Part shown: positions 34,632 through 42,598 of the stretch, one piece after another
Layout of the letters: every line of letters begins with the position of its first letter
Numbering within the stretch: position 1 is the stretch's first letter
Assembly (NCBI GenBank): GCA_009838625.1
Contig: VXRG01000054.1
Location: 1 to 52,108, forward strand
DNA length: 52,108 nt
Reading direction: 5' to 3'
Origin: Caldilineaceae bacterium SB0664_bin_27
Lineage (GTDB): Bacteria; Chloroflexota; Anaerolineae; Caldilineales; Caldilineaceae
Notes under the pieces: model-generated
Seen by the model: the letters and a program-made list of their open reading frames with translations, nothing else
Database searches by the model: none
Told to the model about the DNA's origin: nothing
Program-made: the position numbers and the translations under genes

Positions 34632-35756
34632 TCAGATGTCCTCAAGGCGCCACTTTGTGTAGGCGGCGTGGCAGATACCGTCTTCGAGGGTTATCCAGTA
34701 GCAGGTAAAGAGGCTGCCATCTTCGAACTGTACGGTGATGGGGTAGCCAACGTCGGAACCGCCGCTGTGGTTGGGGTAGTCGGGCCACATGGGGGAGGCT
34801 GTGCCGGCGTCGTCGCGCATGATGATGGTGTTGTCGGTATCCCAGGTCTTGCCGTTGTCTTCGCTGAGGACGAGGCGGATGCCCATGGGTTCCCAGCGGT
34901 AGGTGACGCCGCAGAGGATGCGCCCGTCCTGGAGGCGGAGGAGGTGGGGCGGGTAGCCCTGGACCTCGGTGCGGAGCGGCTGGGACCAGGTGAGGCCGGC
35001 GTCTTCGGACCAGCTTTCGAGCAGAAAGCCGCTGGTGAGGTGGCCGGGCGTAGAGTGGCGGATGTGGGCGAGGACCTTGCCGGGCTCGGTTTCGATGAAG
35101 CAGGTCTCGTCGCCGGTGACGCTGGAGACGCTGGAGGAGAGAGGGATCAGACGCCAGTTGTCGCCGTTGGTGTCGGAGCGCCAGACGAAGACCTGACCTT
35201 TGTCGCCCTCCTGATCTCTGGCATAGACGGGCAGGAGGATGTTGCCGGCCTGTAGCCTGGTCCAGCGCGGGAAGGCGGTCATCCAGCTGAAACCGGGGAC
35301 GAGCCAGTCGCGGCGGTCCCAGGTTTTGCCCTGGTCGTGGGAGCGCATGACGAACAGTTTGGGCATGCCGATGAGGAGGTCGTTGCCTGTGTTGTTGGGA
35401 TGGGGGCGGGCGGTAAGGCCGAGCTCTTCGGCTTCGGCGGCGCGCTCTTTGGGCCAAGACTCAAAGCCGACGGTGCCGGCGGCGAGGTAGCTGCCGTCAG
35501 GCTGAACGTCGGCGTAGCGGTCGTAGTATTCGCGGGGCAGGGCGGCGGGCCAGGCCAGGGGAATGGTCTGGTCATTGGTCTCGGTAAAGGTCTCGCCCTG
35601 ATCGTCGGAGACGAGCACGATCCAGTCGGCGAGGCCATAGTGGTCGGCGAAGGGGGAGGAAACGACGCCGACGGTGAGGCGGCCGTCGGGCAGGAGCTGG
35701 GGAACGGGGCCGAGGGAGTAGCGGCCGGGGCGTTTGTAGAGGATGCCGTGCTGCAT
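34632..35756 (-). CDS. Sialidase-like BNR beta-propeller protein
   Basis: This 374-residue propeller starts at ATG 35756 with AGGAGA close by. Five Asp-box-type repeats are visible: VSDDQGETF near residue 48, RSHDQGKTW near 160, RSDTNGDNW near 215, WSEDAGLTW near 270 and SEDNGKTW near 325. It is a third subfamily relative to the other sialidase-like proteins in the operon. No signal peptide. It follows the permease genes directly, as the glycosidase-like propellers do in the plus-strand cluster. Confidence 0.82.
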   Translation of the reverse strand: MQHGILYKRPGRYSLGPVPQLLPDGRLTVGVVSSPFADHYGLADWIVLVSDDQGETFTETNDQTIPLAWPAALPREYYDRYADVQPDGSYLAAGTVGFESWPKERAAEAEELGLTARPHPNNTGNDLLIGMPKLFVMRSHDQGKTWDRRDWLVPGFSWMTAFPRWTRLQAGNILLPVYARDQEGDKGQVFVWRSDTNGDNWRLIPLSSSVSSVTGDETCFIETEPGKVLAHIRHSTPGHLTSGFLLESWSEDAGLTWSQPLRTEVQGYPPHLLRLQDGRILCGVTYRWEPMGIRLVLSEDNGKTWDTDNTIIMRDDAGTASPMWPDYPNHSGGSDVGYPITVQFEDGSLFTCYWITLEDGICHAAYTKWRLEDI

Positions 35757-35818
35757 GATCGTTCTCCTGACTGGGTTTGCGGGTGACTTTCGGCGTGTGC
35801 CGGACGTGTCCGTCGCTG

Positions 35819-36724
35819 CTATGAGGCGCGCCAGCGGGGGTCGAGAATGTCCCGCAAGGCGTCACCGATGAGGTTGAGGGAGATAACGGTGCCTACCAGG
35901 ACGCCTCCCGGCGGGACCCACAGCCACCAGAAGCGCTGAATGAGGGAGAGGTTGTTGGCGGACGTGATCATATTGCCCCAGCTGGGCGTGGGGGGCTGGA
36001 CGCCGAGGCCGAGAAAGCTGATGCCGGCTTCGGCGATGATGGCGACACCGATATTGAGTGTCATGTTGACGAGAACGAGGGGCATCAGATTGGGCGTAAC
36101 GTGCTGGCGGACGATTCTCCCGGTGGTGGTGCCGATGGAGCGGGCGGCGAGGATGTAGTCGAGCTCGCGAATTGACAGCACTTGCGAGCGAAAGATGCGG
36201 GCGTCGAAGGGCCAGCTCAGGAAGCCGAGTGCGATCAACAGGGTCCAGGGGGTGGGGCCGATGATGGCGATGACGATGAGGAGGAAGAAGATATCGGGGA
36301 AAACGATCATAATGTCGACGATGCGCTGGCCGAAAAAGTCGATGACGCCGCCGAAGTAGCCGGAGAGCGAACCCACAATCAGGCCGATGACGGTGCGAAT
36401 GATGACGGCGGCAAGACCGATGAGGAGCGAAACGCGACCGCCGTAGAGGATGCGCGTCAGCATGTCGCGGCCGGTGAGGTCGGTGCCGAGCCAGTGATCG
36501 GCGCTGGGGGGTTTGCGGATGGCCTGAACATCGATCTCGTGCGGCTCAAAAGGCGTCAGCCAAGGGGCCAGAATCGCTGACACCGTTATTACCAACATGA
36601 ATATGACGCCGCCGACTGCGCCGGGATTCTGCATAAAGAGGCGGAAGTTCTGGACGGCCAGCGACGGCCTATCGATGGTGAGGGCCTGAGTCGATTCCGA
36701 GGCGTTTTCGTTTTGCGCGCTCAT
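35819..36724 (-). CDS. ABC transporter permease, DppC type
   Basis: This 301-residue inner-membrane channel subunit has a cytoplasmic N-terminus of about 30 residues, then the helix VGGVIFMLVITVSAILAPWL. Signature HWLGTDLTGRDMLTRILYGG lies near residue 80, EAA loop LDYILAARSIGTTTGRIVRQ near 195, and C-terminus INLIGDALRDILDPRW. It is transcribed 28 bases after its DppB partner with GGAG upstream. Confidence 0.93.
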   Translation of the reverse strand: MSAQNENASESTQALTIDRPSLAVQNFRLFMQNPGAVGGVIFMLVITVSAILAPWLTPFEPHEIDVQAIRKPPSADHWLGTDLTGRDMLTRILYGGRVSLLIGLAAVIIRTVIGLIVGSLSGYFGGVIDFFGQRIVDIMIVFPDIFFLLIVIAIIGPTPWTLLIALGFLSWPFDARIFRSQVLSIRELDYILAARSIGTTTGRIVRQHVTPNLMPLVLVNMTLNIGVAIIAEAGISFLGLGVQPPTPSWGNMITSANNLSLIQRFWWLWVPPGGVLVGTVISLNLIGDALRDILDPRWRAS

Positions 36725-36752
36725 GCTGGCGATTCACTCCGAAAAATTTGCT

Positions 36753-37781
36753 CTACGAATAGGTAACGCGCGGATCGACCCAACAGTAGCAGATGTCCAC
36801 GATCAGGTTGCTGAGGATAACGAGTACGGCGGTGACGGTGATGGTGGCGATCATGATCGAAAAGTCTTTGGCTTCGGCAGCCTTTGCGGTCCACATGCCG
36901 ACGCCCGGGTAGTTGAAAACGATCTCGAAGAAGGCAGAGCCGCCGATGACGAAGGGAATGCTGCGGCCGACGATGGTCAGGATGGGCAGGAGGGCATTGC
37001 GGAAGATGTGGCGGCTGCGGACTATGCGTTCCTTGAGGCCTTTTGCGCGGGCGACGGTAACGTAGTCGGCGCGCATTGTTTCGAGAACGCTGGTACGGGT
37101 CCAGCGGATGAGGCCGGCCGAGCCGCTGATCCCCATAGCCATGACGGGCAGGATCAGATAGTAGACACGGTCCCAGAAGTCGCCTCCGGTGCGCGCGTTA
37201 TACATACCACCGGCGGGGAACCAGCCCAGCCTTATGGCAAAGATGATGATGACCCAGGTGGCGAGGAGAAATCCGGGCACGCTAATGAGGATGTAGGTTA
37301 TGAAGGAGACGATGTTGTCGAATGCCGAGTATTGGTAAAGAGCAGAGAGCGAGCCGGCGACGACGCCGATGCCGACGCTGAGAAGCGTCGCGAGCACTGT
37401 CAGGCGGATGGTGACGCGGACGCGGACTGCCAGTTCGGGGCCGATCAGTTCGGCGGTGCGCATGGCGCGGCCGAAGTCTCCTTGGACTACCCTGCCGAGC
37501 CAGCGGAAGTATTGGATATGAATGGGGTCGTTGAGTCCGAGTCTTTCGTGGAGGTAGTCCCGATTGCTGGTGCCTTCATCTTCCCCACGCCCTTTGTAGG
37601 CCTCCTGGACGCCCAACTGATCCCGCACTTGCTGGGGTGTCATTCCCTGTGTTTCGGCCGTGACGAACATGAAGAGTGTGGGGTCGCCGGGCGCGAGGCG
37701 CATGAGGGCGAAGTTGATGTAGGTGATGACGATGAGCATGGGGAAGGCGACGAGGATGCGGCGGATGATGTATTGGGTCAA
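36753..37781 (-). CDS. ABC transporter permease, DppB type
   Basis: This 342-residue permease starts at TTG 37781, behind AAAGGA, giving the DppB opening TQYIIRRILVAFPMLIVITY. It has a periplasmic insertion near residues 45-75 (QGMTPQQVRDQLGVQEAYKG) that the other two DppB proteins here lack. EAA loop: DYVTVARAKGLKERIVRSRH near 225. C-terminus CYCWVDPRVTYS. It shares a TTG start with the 15464 permease. A hairpin and a direct repeat separate it from its binding-protein gene. Confidence 0.92.
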   Translation of the reverse strand: MTQYIIRRILVAFPMLIVITYINFALMRLAPGDPTLFMFVTAETQGMTPQQVRDQLGVQEAYKGRGEDEGTSNRDYLHERLGLNDPIHIQYFRWLGRVVQGDFGRAMRTAELIGPELAVRVRVTIRLTVLATLLSVGIGVVAGSLSALYQYSAFDNIVSFITYILISVPGFLLATWVIIIFAIRLGWFPAGGMYNARTGGDFWDRVYYLILPVMAMGISGSAGLIRWTRTSVLETMRADYVTVARAKGLKERIVRSRHIFRNALLPILTIVGRSIPFVIGGSAFFEIVFNYPGVGMWTAKAAEAKDFSIMIATITVTAVLVILSNLIVDICYCWVDPRVTYS

Positions 37782-37800
37782 GATGCGATCCTTTACTTAT

Positions 37801-37882
37801 CCACTAAGGGCCACTAAGGGCCGCGAAGAACACCTTTTTCTTTCCACGAAGGGGACGCTAGGGGTCGCGAAAGACTTTTTTG
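37801..37882. repeat. Two imperfect copies of a ~39-base repeat
   Basis: Units 37801-37839 and 37844-37882 share the order CCAC-AAGGG, CTA-GGG, CGCGAA and a T run, and the first unit itself holds a ten-base tandem repeat (CCACTAAGGG twice). They lie in the leader of the permease message. Function unknown; such CCACGAAGG-type units look like dispersed intergenic repeats. Confidence 0.6.
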
Positions 37883-37957
37883 TTGAGCGGCGAGCGGGCG
37901 ACCGTCGTAGCTTTCCGCTGCTCAGGCTTGCCTTTTTTTCAACAAGAGAGGAGTGAG

Positions 37958-37989
37958 AAGAGGAGGGAGGAACGGTTCTCCCTCCTCTT
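37958..37989 (-). terminator. Perfect 12-bp hairpin after the minus-strand binding protein
   Basis: AAGAGGAGGGAG (37958-37969) and its exact reverse complement (37978-37989) enclose an eight-base loop. It lies 24 bases after the binding-protein stop and before the permease genes. No strong T run follows on the minus strand, so mRNA stabilisation or partial termination is likely. Confidence 0.65.
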
Positions 37990-38013
37990 TGCTGTCTGTT
38001 CTCAGACTAAGTC

Positions 38014-39774
38014 CTATTCGATCCAGTACCAGCTAGCGACACCTTTTTCACCGGAGGTGCCGAGCCAGTTGAAGGCTTCTTCGGGGATGAAGCCGCCGAG
38101 GGCGTCGGTCATCACGTAGAATTCGGCGATCTGGGTGACACCCCAGATTGGGCCGTCGTCGAAGTAGATTTCCATCAAGGCCTGGGTGGCGCGCGTTTTC
38201 TCGTCGGGGTCAGTGGTGCCCATGGCGGTGCTACACATGCTTCTGAATTCTTCGTTGCACCAGTGGAAGCTGGCGGGCCAGTAGTCCTCTTCGCAACTGC
38301 CGACCCAGTACTCGCAGTTGCGCAGCGTGTTGGAAACCCAGCCACCGATCATGCTGATGTCATAGTCGCCGCTGGCGCTGCGCTCCTGTTGGAGTTCCCT
38401 ACCGGCGAGGATCTCGGTCTGGATTCCGACATCGGCCAGCTGTTGCTGGAGCAGGACAGGGGCGTCACCGCCTGTACCGCCAAGCACAATCAGGACGCGA
38501 CTGGGGTCCCAAATGCCTTCGGCTTCAGCTTCGGCGAGGAGCTGTTTGGCCTTTTCGGGGTCAAATGAGCGCGGCACGACGAGGCCCTCGTCGCAGTCAG
38601 CGCAGAAGGAGTCGGCTGCGGTCTGGTGGCCGCGCAGCCCGAAGACGGAATCTTCCGGATCGCCGAAGCCGAAGTAGAGGACTTCAGCCCAGAGCTCGCG
38701 GTTGACGGCTAGGGCGATGGCGTCCATGACCTTACGCGGCAGTTTGCGGTCGTCGCCGCGATTTAGACCGTAGCCCGTCATCATGAAGGTACGTGGATGA
38801 ATGGCGGTATCCGGGAGGTCACTGACGGTCTCGTAGTCGCTGGCACCGACTTTGACCATGTCGGATTCGCCGGCGAGGAAGTTGTCGAGAGTCAGGCCGG
38901 AGTGTTCGGCGTAGCGTTTGATGCCGGGCTTGCCGTAGATGGCGTTGCCCCACCAGTCCTCATTGCGGTGCAGCTCAAGGACTTTCGCCTCTTCGTCCCA
39001 GCTTACGACGCGGTAGGGGCCGCTGGTGACATCGGGAACCCAGGCATCGGGGAAGTCACCGGCCCAGAGCTGGGCGGCGGTGTACTGGCCCAGGTGGTGT
39101 TTGGGCAGAACGGAAAGGAAGGCCAGTGGGCGCCAGACGAGGCCGATGGGTTCGTCAGCTTCGATACGCATATTGAAGTCGTCGATGATCTTGATGCCGG
39201 AGATGGAGTCGGCTTTGCCTTCGAAGTAGTCCTGTCCGCCGGTAATGTTGGGGAAGAGGACTTTGGCATCGCCAAGCCAGTAGTCGGCATTCTCGTGATA
39301 GAGCAGTTCGAAGGTGAAGGCGACATCTTCGGTGGTGATGCGCTCGCCATCGCTCCAGACTGCGTCCTCGTAGAGTTCGATCTCCATGGCCATGTTGTCG
39401 TCAACGCGCTCGATGCGGCGTGCCAACCAAGGCGTGGGAGTGGTATTGCCCATGGGGCCCATGAAAATGAGCGGCATCTGGACCATGTAGAAGGACTCGC
39501 TGCCGAAGTTCCAGTTGCCGGCGGTGATTCCGCCCCACATGCCGACACCGAAGCGTGTTCGACCTGGCAGGACGAGCAGGCGGTCGGAGTCGACTGTGTC
39601 CGGGTTGACGGCGTATTGGATGCCGGGTAGCTCGGCCATTTCATCGCCCGCACCTTCCTCCATGGCGGCGCCGTCGCCGGTCGTTGCCGGCGCGGCACAG
39701 GCGCCGACGAGCAGGGCGAAGACCAGCAGGAGCGAAAGGAGGGTACAGTTCAACCAGTTACGTTTGATACGCAT
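38014..39774 (-). CDS. Family-5 ABC solute-binding lipoprotein
   Basis: This 586-residue SBP_bac_5 protein has a Sec signal ending in VGAC (lipidated Cys26) followed by an Ala/Thr-rich tether. ATG 39774 follows AAAGGAGAAA. Landmarks: EIELYEDAVWSDGERITTED near residue 130, LPRKVMDAIALAVNRELW near 345 and SFDPEKAKQLLAEAEAEG near 400. It is only distantly related to the four plus-strand binding proteins. First gene of the long minus-strand operon, with a strong promoter 88 bases upstream. Confidence 0.93.
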   Translation of the reverse strand: MRIKRNWLNCTLLSLLLVFALLVGACAAPATTGDGAAMEEGAGDEMAELPGIQYAVNPDTVDSDRLLVLPGRTRFGVGMWGGITAGNWNFGSESFYMVQMPLIFMGPMGNTTPTPWLARRIERVDDNMAMEIELYEDAVWSDGERITTEDVAFTFELLYHENADYWLGDAKVLFPNITGGQDYFEGKADSISGIKIIDDFNMRIEADEPIGLVWRPLAFLSVLPKHHLGQYTAAQLWAGDFPDAWVPDVTSGPYRVVSWDEEAKVLELHRNEDWWGNAIYGKPGIKRYAEHSGLTLDNFLAGESDMVKVGASDYETVSDLPDTAIHPRTFMMTGYGLNRGDDRKLPRKVMDAIALAVNRELWAEVLYFGFGDPEDSVFGLRGHQTAADSFCADCDEGLVVPRSFDPEKAKQLLAEAEAEGIWDPSRVLIVLGGTGGDAPVLLQQQLADVGIQTEILAGRELQQERSASGDYDISMIGGWVSNTLRNCEYWVGSCEEDYWPASFHWCNEEFRSMCSTAMGTTDPDEKTRATQALMEIYFDDGPIWGVTQIAEFYVMTDALGGFIPEEAFNWLGTSGEKGVASWYWIE

Positions 39775-39861
39775 GTTTCTTTCTCCTTTGGAAAATGGAA
39801 TTACACAGGTCTAATCCAGGTTACGCCGGTGCAAGGAGTCCGAGGGGGTAATCTGGTGGGC

Positions 39862-39890
39862 ATTTTAGGGAAAAGCGGGGGGTGTGTCAA
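39862..39890 (-). promoter_or_regulatory. Strong sigma70-type promoter of the minus-strand operon
   Basis: Read on the minus strand: TTGACA (39890-39885), exactly 17 bases, TAAAAT (39867-39862). It matches all six -35 and five of six -10 positions, the best promoter in the window. It would start a transcript about 80 bases before the binding-protein ATG. Confidence 0.78.
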
Positions 39891-40166
39891 GGAGGGAAAA
39901 AGTGTGCAGACGGCCGTACTCAGTCGGTTATGAGCCCTTTGTTTTGGCGCTTATCTGAAGCAGGACTTTCGGAATTGTTGAGGACTTACGGGAGGAGTGG
40001 ATAGAGGCGGGGGATGGTTAACCGGGTAAAAGACAAGGGCGGTACTTGAGGGTACAATAGATCTACAAGAGAACCAGGGAGGTTTTCGCTTTCGGGCGCC
40101 ATTTGGCAAGTTCGAAGTTCAGGAGGCGGCTTGCGTGTACTTTTGCGTAAGAAATCGGGGGCGCGA

Positions 40167-40187
40167 GGGCAGGCACGAGTCCTGCCC
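40167..40187 (-). terminator. GGGCAGG hairpin after the FG-GAP gene
   Basis: GGGCAGG (40167-40173) pairs with CCTGCCC (40181-40187) around a seven-base loop, 15 bases past the stop codon. No T run follows. It may be a weak terminator or one copy of a dispersed palindromic element. Confidence 0.45.
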
Positions 40188-40201
40188 CTACGATGGAGTG
40201 G

Positions 40202-41323
40202 TTATGGGCCTTCATTGCGCCACCAGCGGACTTCGTTGCTGCCGCGTTCGGCGGCGGCGACGATGTCGAGGCGGCCGTTGCCGTTGATGTCGGCGGCGAT
40301 GACCATGTTGGCGTTGGTCCAGCCGTCTTTGAGGAGTTGCATGTCCCAGGGGCCGCGGGGGTCGCCGCGGTGTTTGAAGTAGGCGACGCGGCCGGTCTCG
40401 TGCCAGGCGGTGGCGACGACCTCGATGTGGCCGTCGTTGTCGAAGTCGGCGGCGATGGCTTCAAAGGCGTTGGGGAATTCCTGGCAGATGATGTGCTTGC
40501 GCCATTTGCCGGCGGCGGGGTTGCCGTCGTTTTCGTACCAGACGATCTGGTGATGTTCGAGGGGGACGCCGGTGGGGTCGTCGGGCGGCAGCATGCCGAG
40601 GGCCATGACGACGTCGAGGTCGCCGTCGCCGTCCATGTCGACGGGGTGGCCGTGGATGGGTTGGGGGGCGTCGTCTATGATGTGCTTGATCCAGGACTTG
40701 TTGGCGAGGTCGCCGGTGTTTTCGTACCAGATGACCTGATTTGCAATGCGGGCAGTGCCGAGGAGGTCGGTATTGCCGTTGCCGTTGATGTCGGCGGCGT
40801 GGACGGCACGGGTCTCAGCGATGTCGTCTTCAATGATATGTTTGATCCAGTTGCCGTCTCGGTTTTCGTACCAGACGAACTGGTTGCCTTTACGCCAGGT
40901 CGATGCGGCGATATCGAGAAAGCCGTTCCCGGTGAAGTCGGCCACGGCGACGGCATAGGCGCCGGTGAGTGTGCCTTCATCGACGTAGCGGGTGCGCCAA
41001 GAGCTGGCCAGGCGCGGGTCTCCCTCATATTCGAAGTAGAGCAGGCAGCCGTTAATGTTGTCGATAAAGACGAGTTCGGGGCGGCCGTCGCCGTTGATGT
41101 CGGCGACCTGGTGGCGTTCGAGCCATTCGGGGGTGCGCTCGTGGATGACGTGCTTGGTGAAGTTGCCCTGGCCGTCGTTTTCGAGCCAGTAAAGGCCGAC
41201 GTCGGTGTCGGGTGTGATGAGGTCAGGGACGCCGTTGCCGGTGAGGTCGTAGGCCGATATGCCGTAGGTGTATTCGAACCCGTCCTGGGCGAGATGTTCG
41301 GTGAGGTTGATCAGGTGGGTCAC
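40202..41323 (-). CDS. Seven-repeat FG-GAP/VCBS beta-propeller protein
   Basis: This 373-residue protein starts at GTG 41323. Seven calcium-loop repeats of the DxDGDGxxD type are evenly spaced: DLTGNGVPD, DINGDGRPE, DFTGNGFLD, DINGNGNTD, DMDGDGDLD, DFDNDGHIE, DINGNGRLD, each followed by a short hydrophobic strand and, in most, a WYEN block. This predicts an integrin-alpha-like seven-bladed propeller. Such proteins are normally exported, but no signal peptide is visible and no better upstream start exists. Partner and role unknown. The repeats are strong enough at DNA level to look like direct repeats. Confidence 0.85.
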   Translation of the reverse strand: MTHLINLTEHLAQDGFEYTYGISAYDLTGNGVPDLITPDTDVGLYWLENDGQGNFTKHVIHERTPEWLERHQVADINGDGRPELVFIDNINGCLLYFEYEGDPRLASSWRTRYVDEGTLTGAYAVAVADFTGNGFLDIAASTWRKGNQFVWYENRDGNWIKHIIEDDIAETRAVHAADINGNGNTDLLGTARIANQVIWYENTGDLANKSWIKHIIDDAPQPIHGHPVDMDGDGDLDVVMALGMLPPDDPTGVPLEHHQIVWYENDGNPAAGKWRKHIICQEFPNAFEAIAADFDNDGHIEVVATAWHETGRVAYFKHRGDPRGPWDMQLLKDGWTNANMVIAADINGNGRLDIVAAAERGSNEVRWWRNEGP

Positions 41324-41373
41324 TTTGGCCCCCTTATAGGTCGTTAACTGTCATGGAAGATCAGAATCAGAAC

Positions 41374-42462
41374 TCAGTTTCCGCCACCAATCCATTCAAA
41401 ACTACGTACCTCCCCTGTACCGCTGGCGGGCTCGAGACTCAGACCCTCCTCCTGTTCCAAATACACCCTGACAACCGAAGTTTGCCACCTGTAAGTGACG
41501 TCCCGGTCCGGCGGCGGCGCCCACTGGCTGGGCAAGCGGTAGCTGGTGGCCTTCGTCCAGACAGGGGGTGGCAGCTCATAGATCCCTTCCAGGGGCCAGA
41601 CGTAGAGAACGTACCATTCATTCTCCTCTAGGAGGCCTCCGCTCAACCAGCGAAACAACACATCTTCGGAATGAGGAATCCGTTCGCCGTCATTCGGCCC
41701 GAGCAGCTGAAGCGGCAAGTAGGTCTGGCTTGAACCCGGGTCCTGCTGCGAGGGAGTTCGTGCCTCCACGGCAAGAATGGTGGAGGGCACGCCGGAGACG
41801 GGCAAGCGCAACACCTGCTCTGGCCGGATAATGTCATCCGGTCCGATTCCGTTTGCTTCCTGGATTGCCGCGACAGTAGTGCCGAATCGTACGGCGATTG
41901 AAATGACGGTATCTCCCGGTCTGACGACATAGCGGAAGACGGTAGATATTGTCGGCGCGCTACTGCCGGTCCCGTTTTCCGAGATCGAAGCAGGTACGGG
42001 GATGAGCAAAATGTCTCCGACCCGGATAAGTGTACCGCTAAGATTATTTGCAACCTGGACATCTTCAACCGTCACCCCGTAGCGGCCGGCGATCCCAAGT
42101 AAGGTCTCCCCTGACTGCACGGTATGGCGCCCGACAAGAGAACCTGATTGTTGCCCCTCCGGTTCCGGGGCTGGCACTGTTACTACGTTTTCCGACGAGG
42201 AAGGCCTTGTTTCAGTGTGGGAACCGTTCGTCCGTTGGAAGTTGACGCCCAGGCTGCCGAACCGCCACCAGCCGATTACGATCGCCAGCAGCGTGAGCGC
42301 CAATACTGCATCTCGTATATTCAGGCGCGCCGGTCTTGTCCTGGGCGTTCCGGTCAGTTCATGACCGCAGAAGTAGCAGGTATCAGCTTTTTGGGCGACC
42401 CGTGAACCGCAATTCGGACAGCGACGGCCCGCCGGAATCGTGGAACGTACGACCTCAGACAT
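41374..42462 (-). CDS. Zinc-ribbon, transmembrane, double-LysM protein
   Basis: This is a 362-residue protein. Residues 15-32 form a zinc ribbon (CPNC and CYFC, Cys15, 18, 29, 32). One membrane helix follows at about 50-66 (AVLALTLLAIVIGWW), then two LysM domains: HTVQSGETLLGIAGRYGVTV near 112 and YVVRPGDTVISIAVRFGTTV near 173. The C-terminal ~110 residues form a beta-rich domain (DVLFRWLSGG, EWYVLYVWP). LysM binds peptidoglycan or chitin, so the protein probably spans the membrane with LysM outside and the zinc ribbon inside. No clear ribosome site. Separate from the transporter operon. Confidence 0.82.
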   Translation of the reverse strand: MSEVVRSTIPAGRRCPNCGSRVAQKADTCYFCGHELTGTPRTRPARLNIRDAVLALTLLAIVIGWWRFGSLGVNFQRTNGSHTETRPSSSENVVTVPAPEPEGQQSGSLVGRHTVQSGETLLGIAGRYGVTVEDVQVANNLSGTLIRVGDILLIPVPASISENGTGSSAPTISTVFRYVVRPGDTVISIAVRFGTTVAAIQEANGIGPDDIIRPEQVLRLPVSGVPSTILAVEARTPSQQDPGSSQTYLPLQLLGPNDGERIPHSEDVLFRWLSGGLLEENEWYVLYVWPLEGIYELPPPVWTKATSYRLPSQWAPPPDRDVTYRWQTSVVRVYLEQEEGLSLEPASGTGEVRSFEWIGGGN

Positions 42463-42598
42463 GCAAGGAGTTTAGCTTTGAGAAATTGTCTCGATTGGTT
42501 AGCGCCGTATAGCAGGCGTTCATTGCTCGCGCGCACAACCGAACTCCGACAGTTCCCGCCGCGACGGGCAGGCGGTCGGTGCTCGGTTCAGTAGTCTC

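Larger units (their letters stand above)
39775..40201 (-). other. 427-base intergenic stretch
   Basis: It holds the leader and promoter of the minus-strand transporter operon (up to 39890) and the hairpin at 40167-40187. Between them (39900-40160) I see no gene: the open frames have no ribosome site or family motif. Confidence 0.6.

Noticed and set aside
33289..34662. Plus-strand open frame of 457 codons, Gly/Val/Ala-rich
   Set aside because: Antisense of the DegT gene; composition is typical of a mirrored high-GC gene and no motif is present. 36723-37817 and 40193-41347 are similar shadows.
40250..41260. Recurring GCCGTTGATGTCGGCGGC-like units resembling a repeat array
   Set aside because: These are the DNA of the seven FG-GAP calcium loops in a coding gene; spacing is irregular and spacers are coding, so not a CRISPR array.
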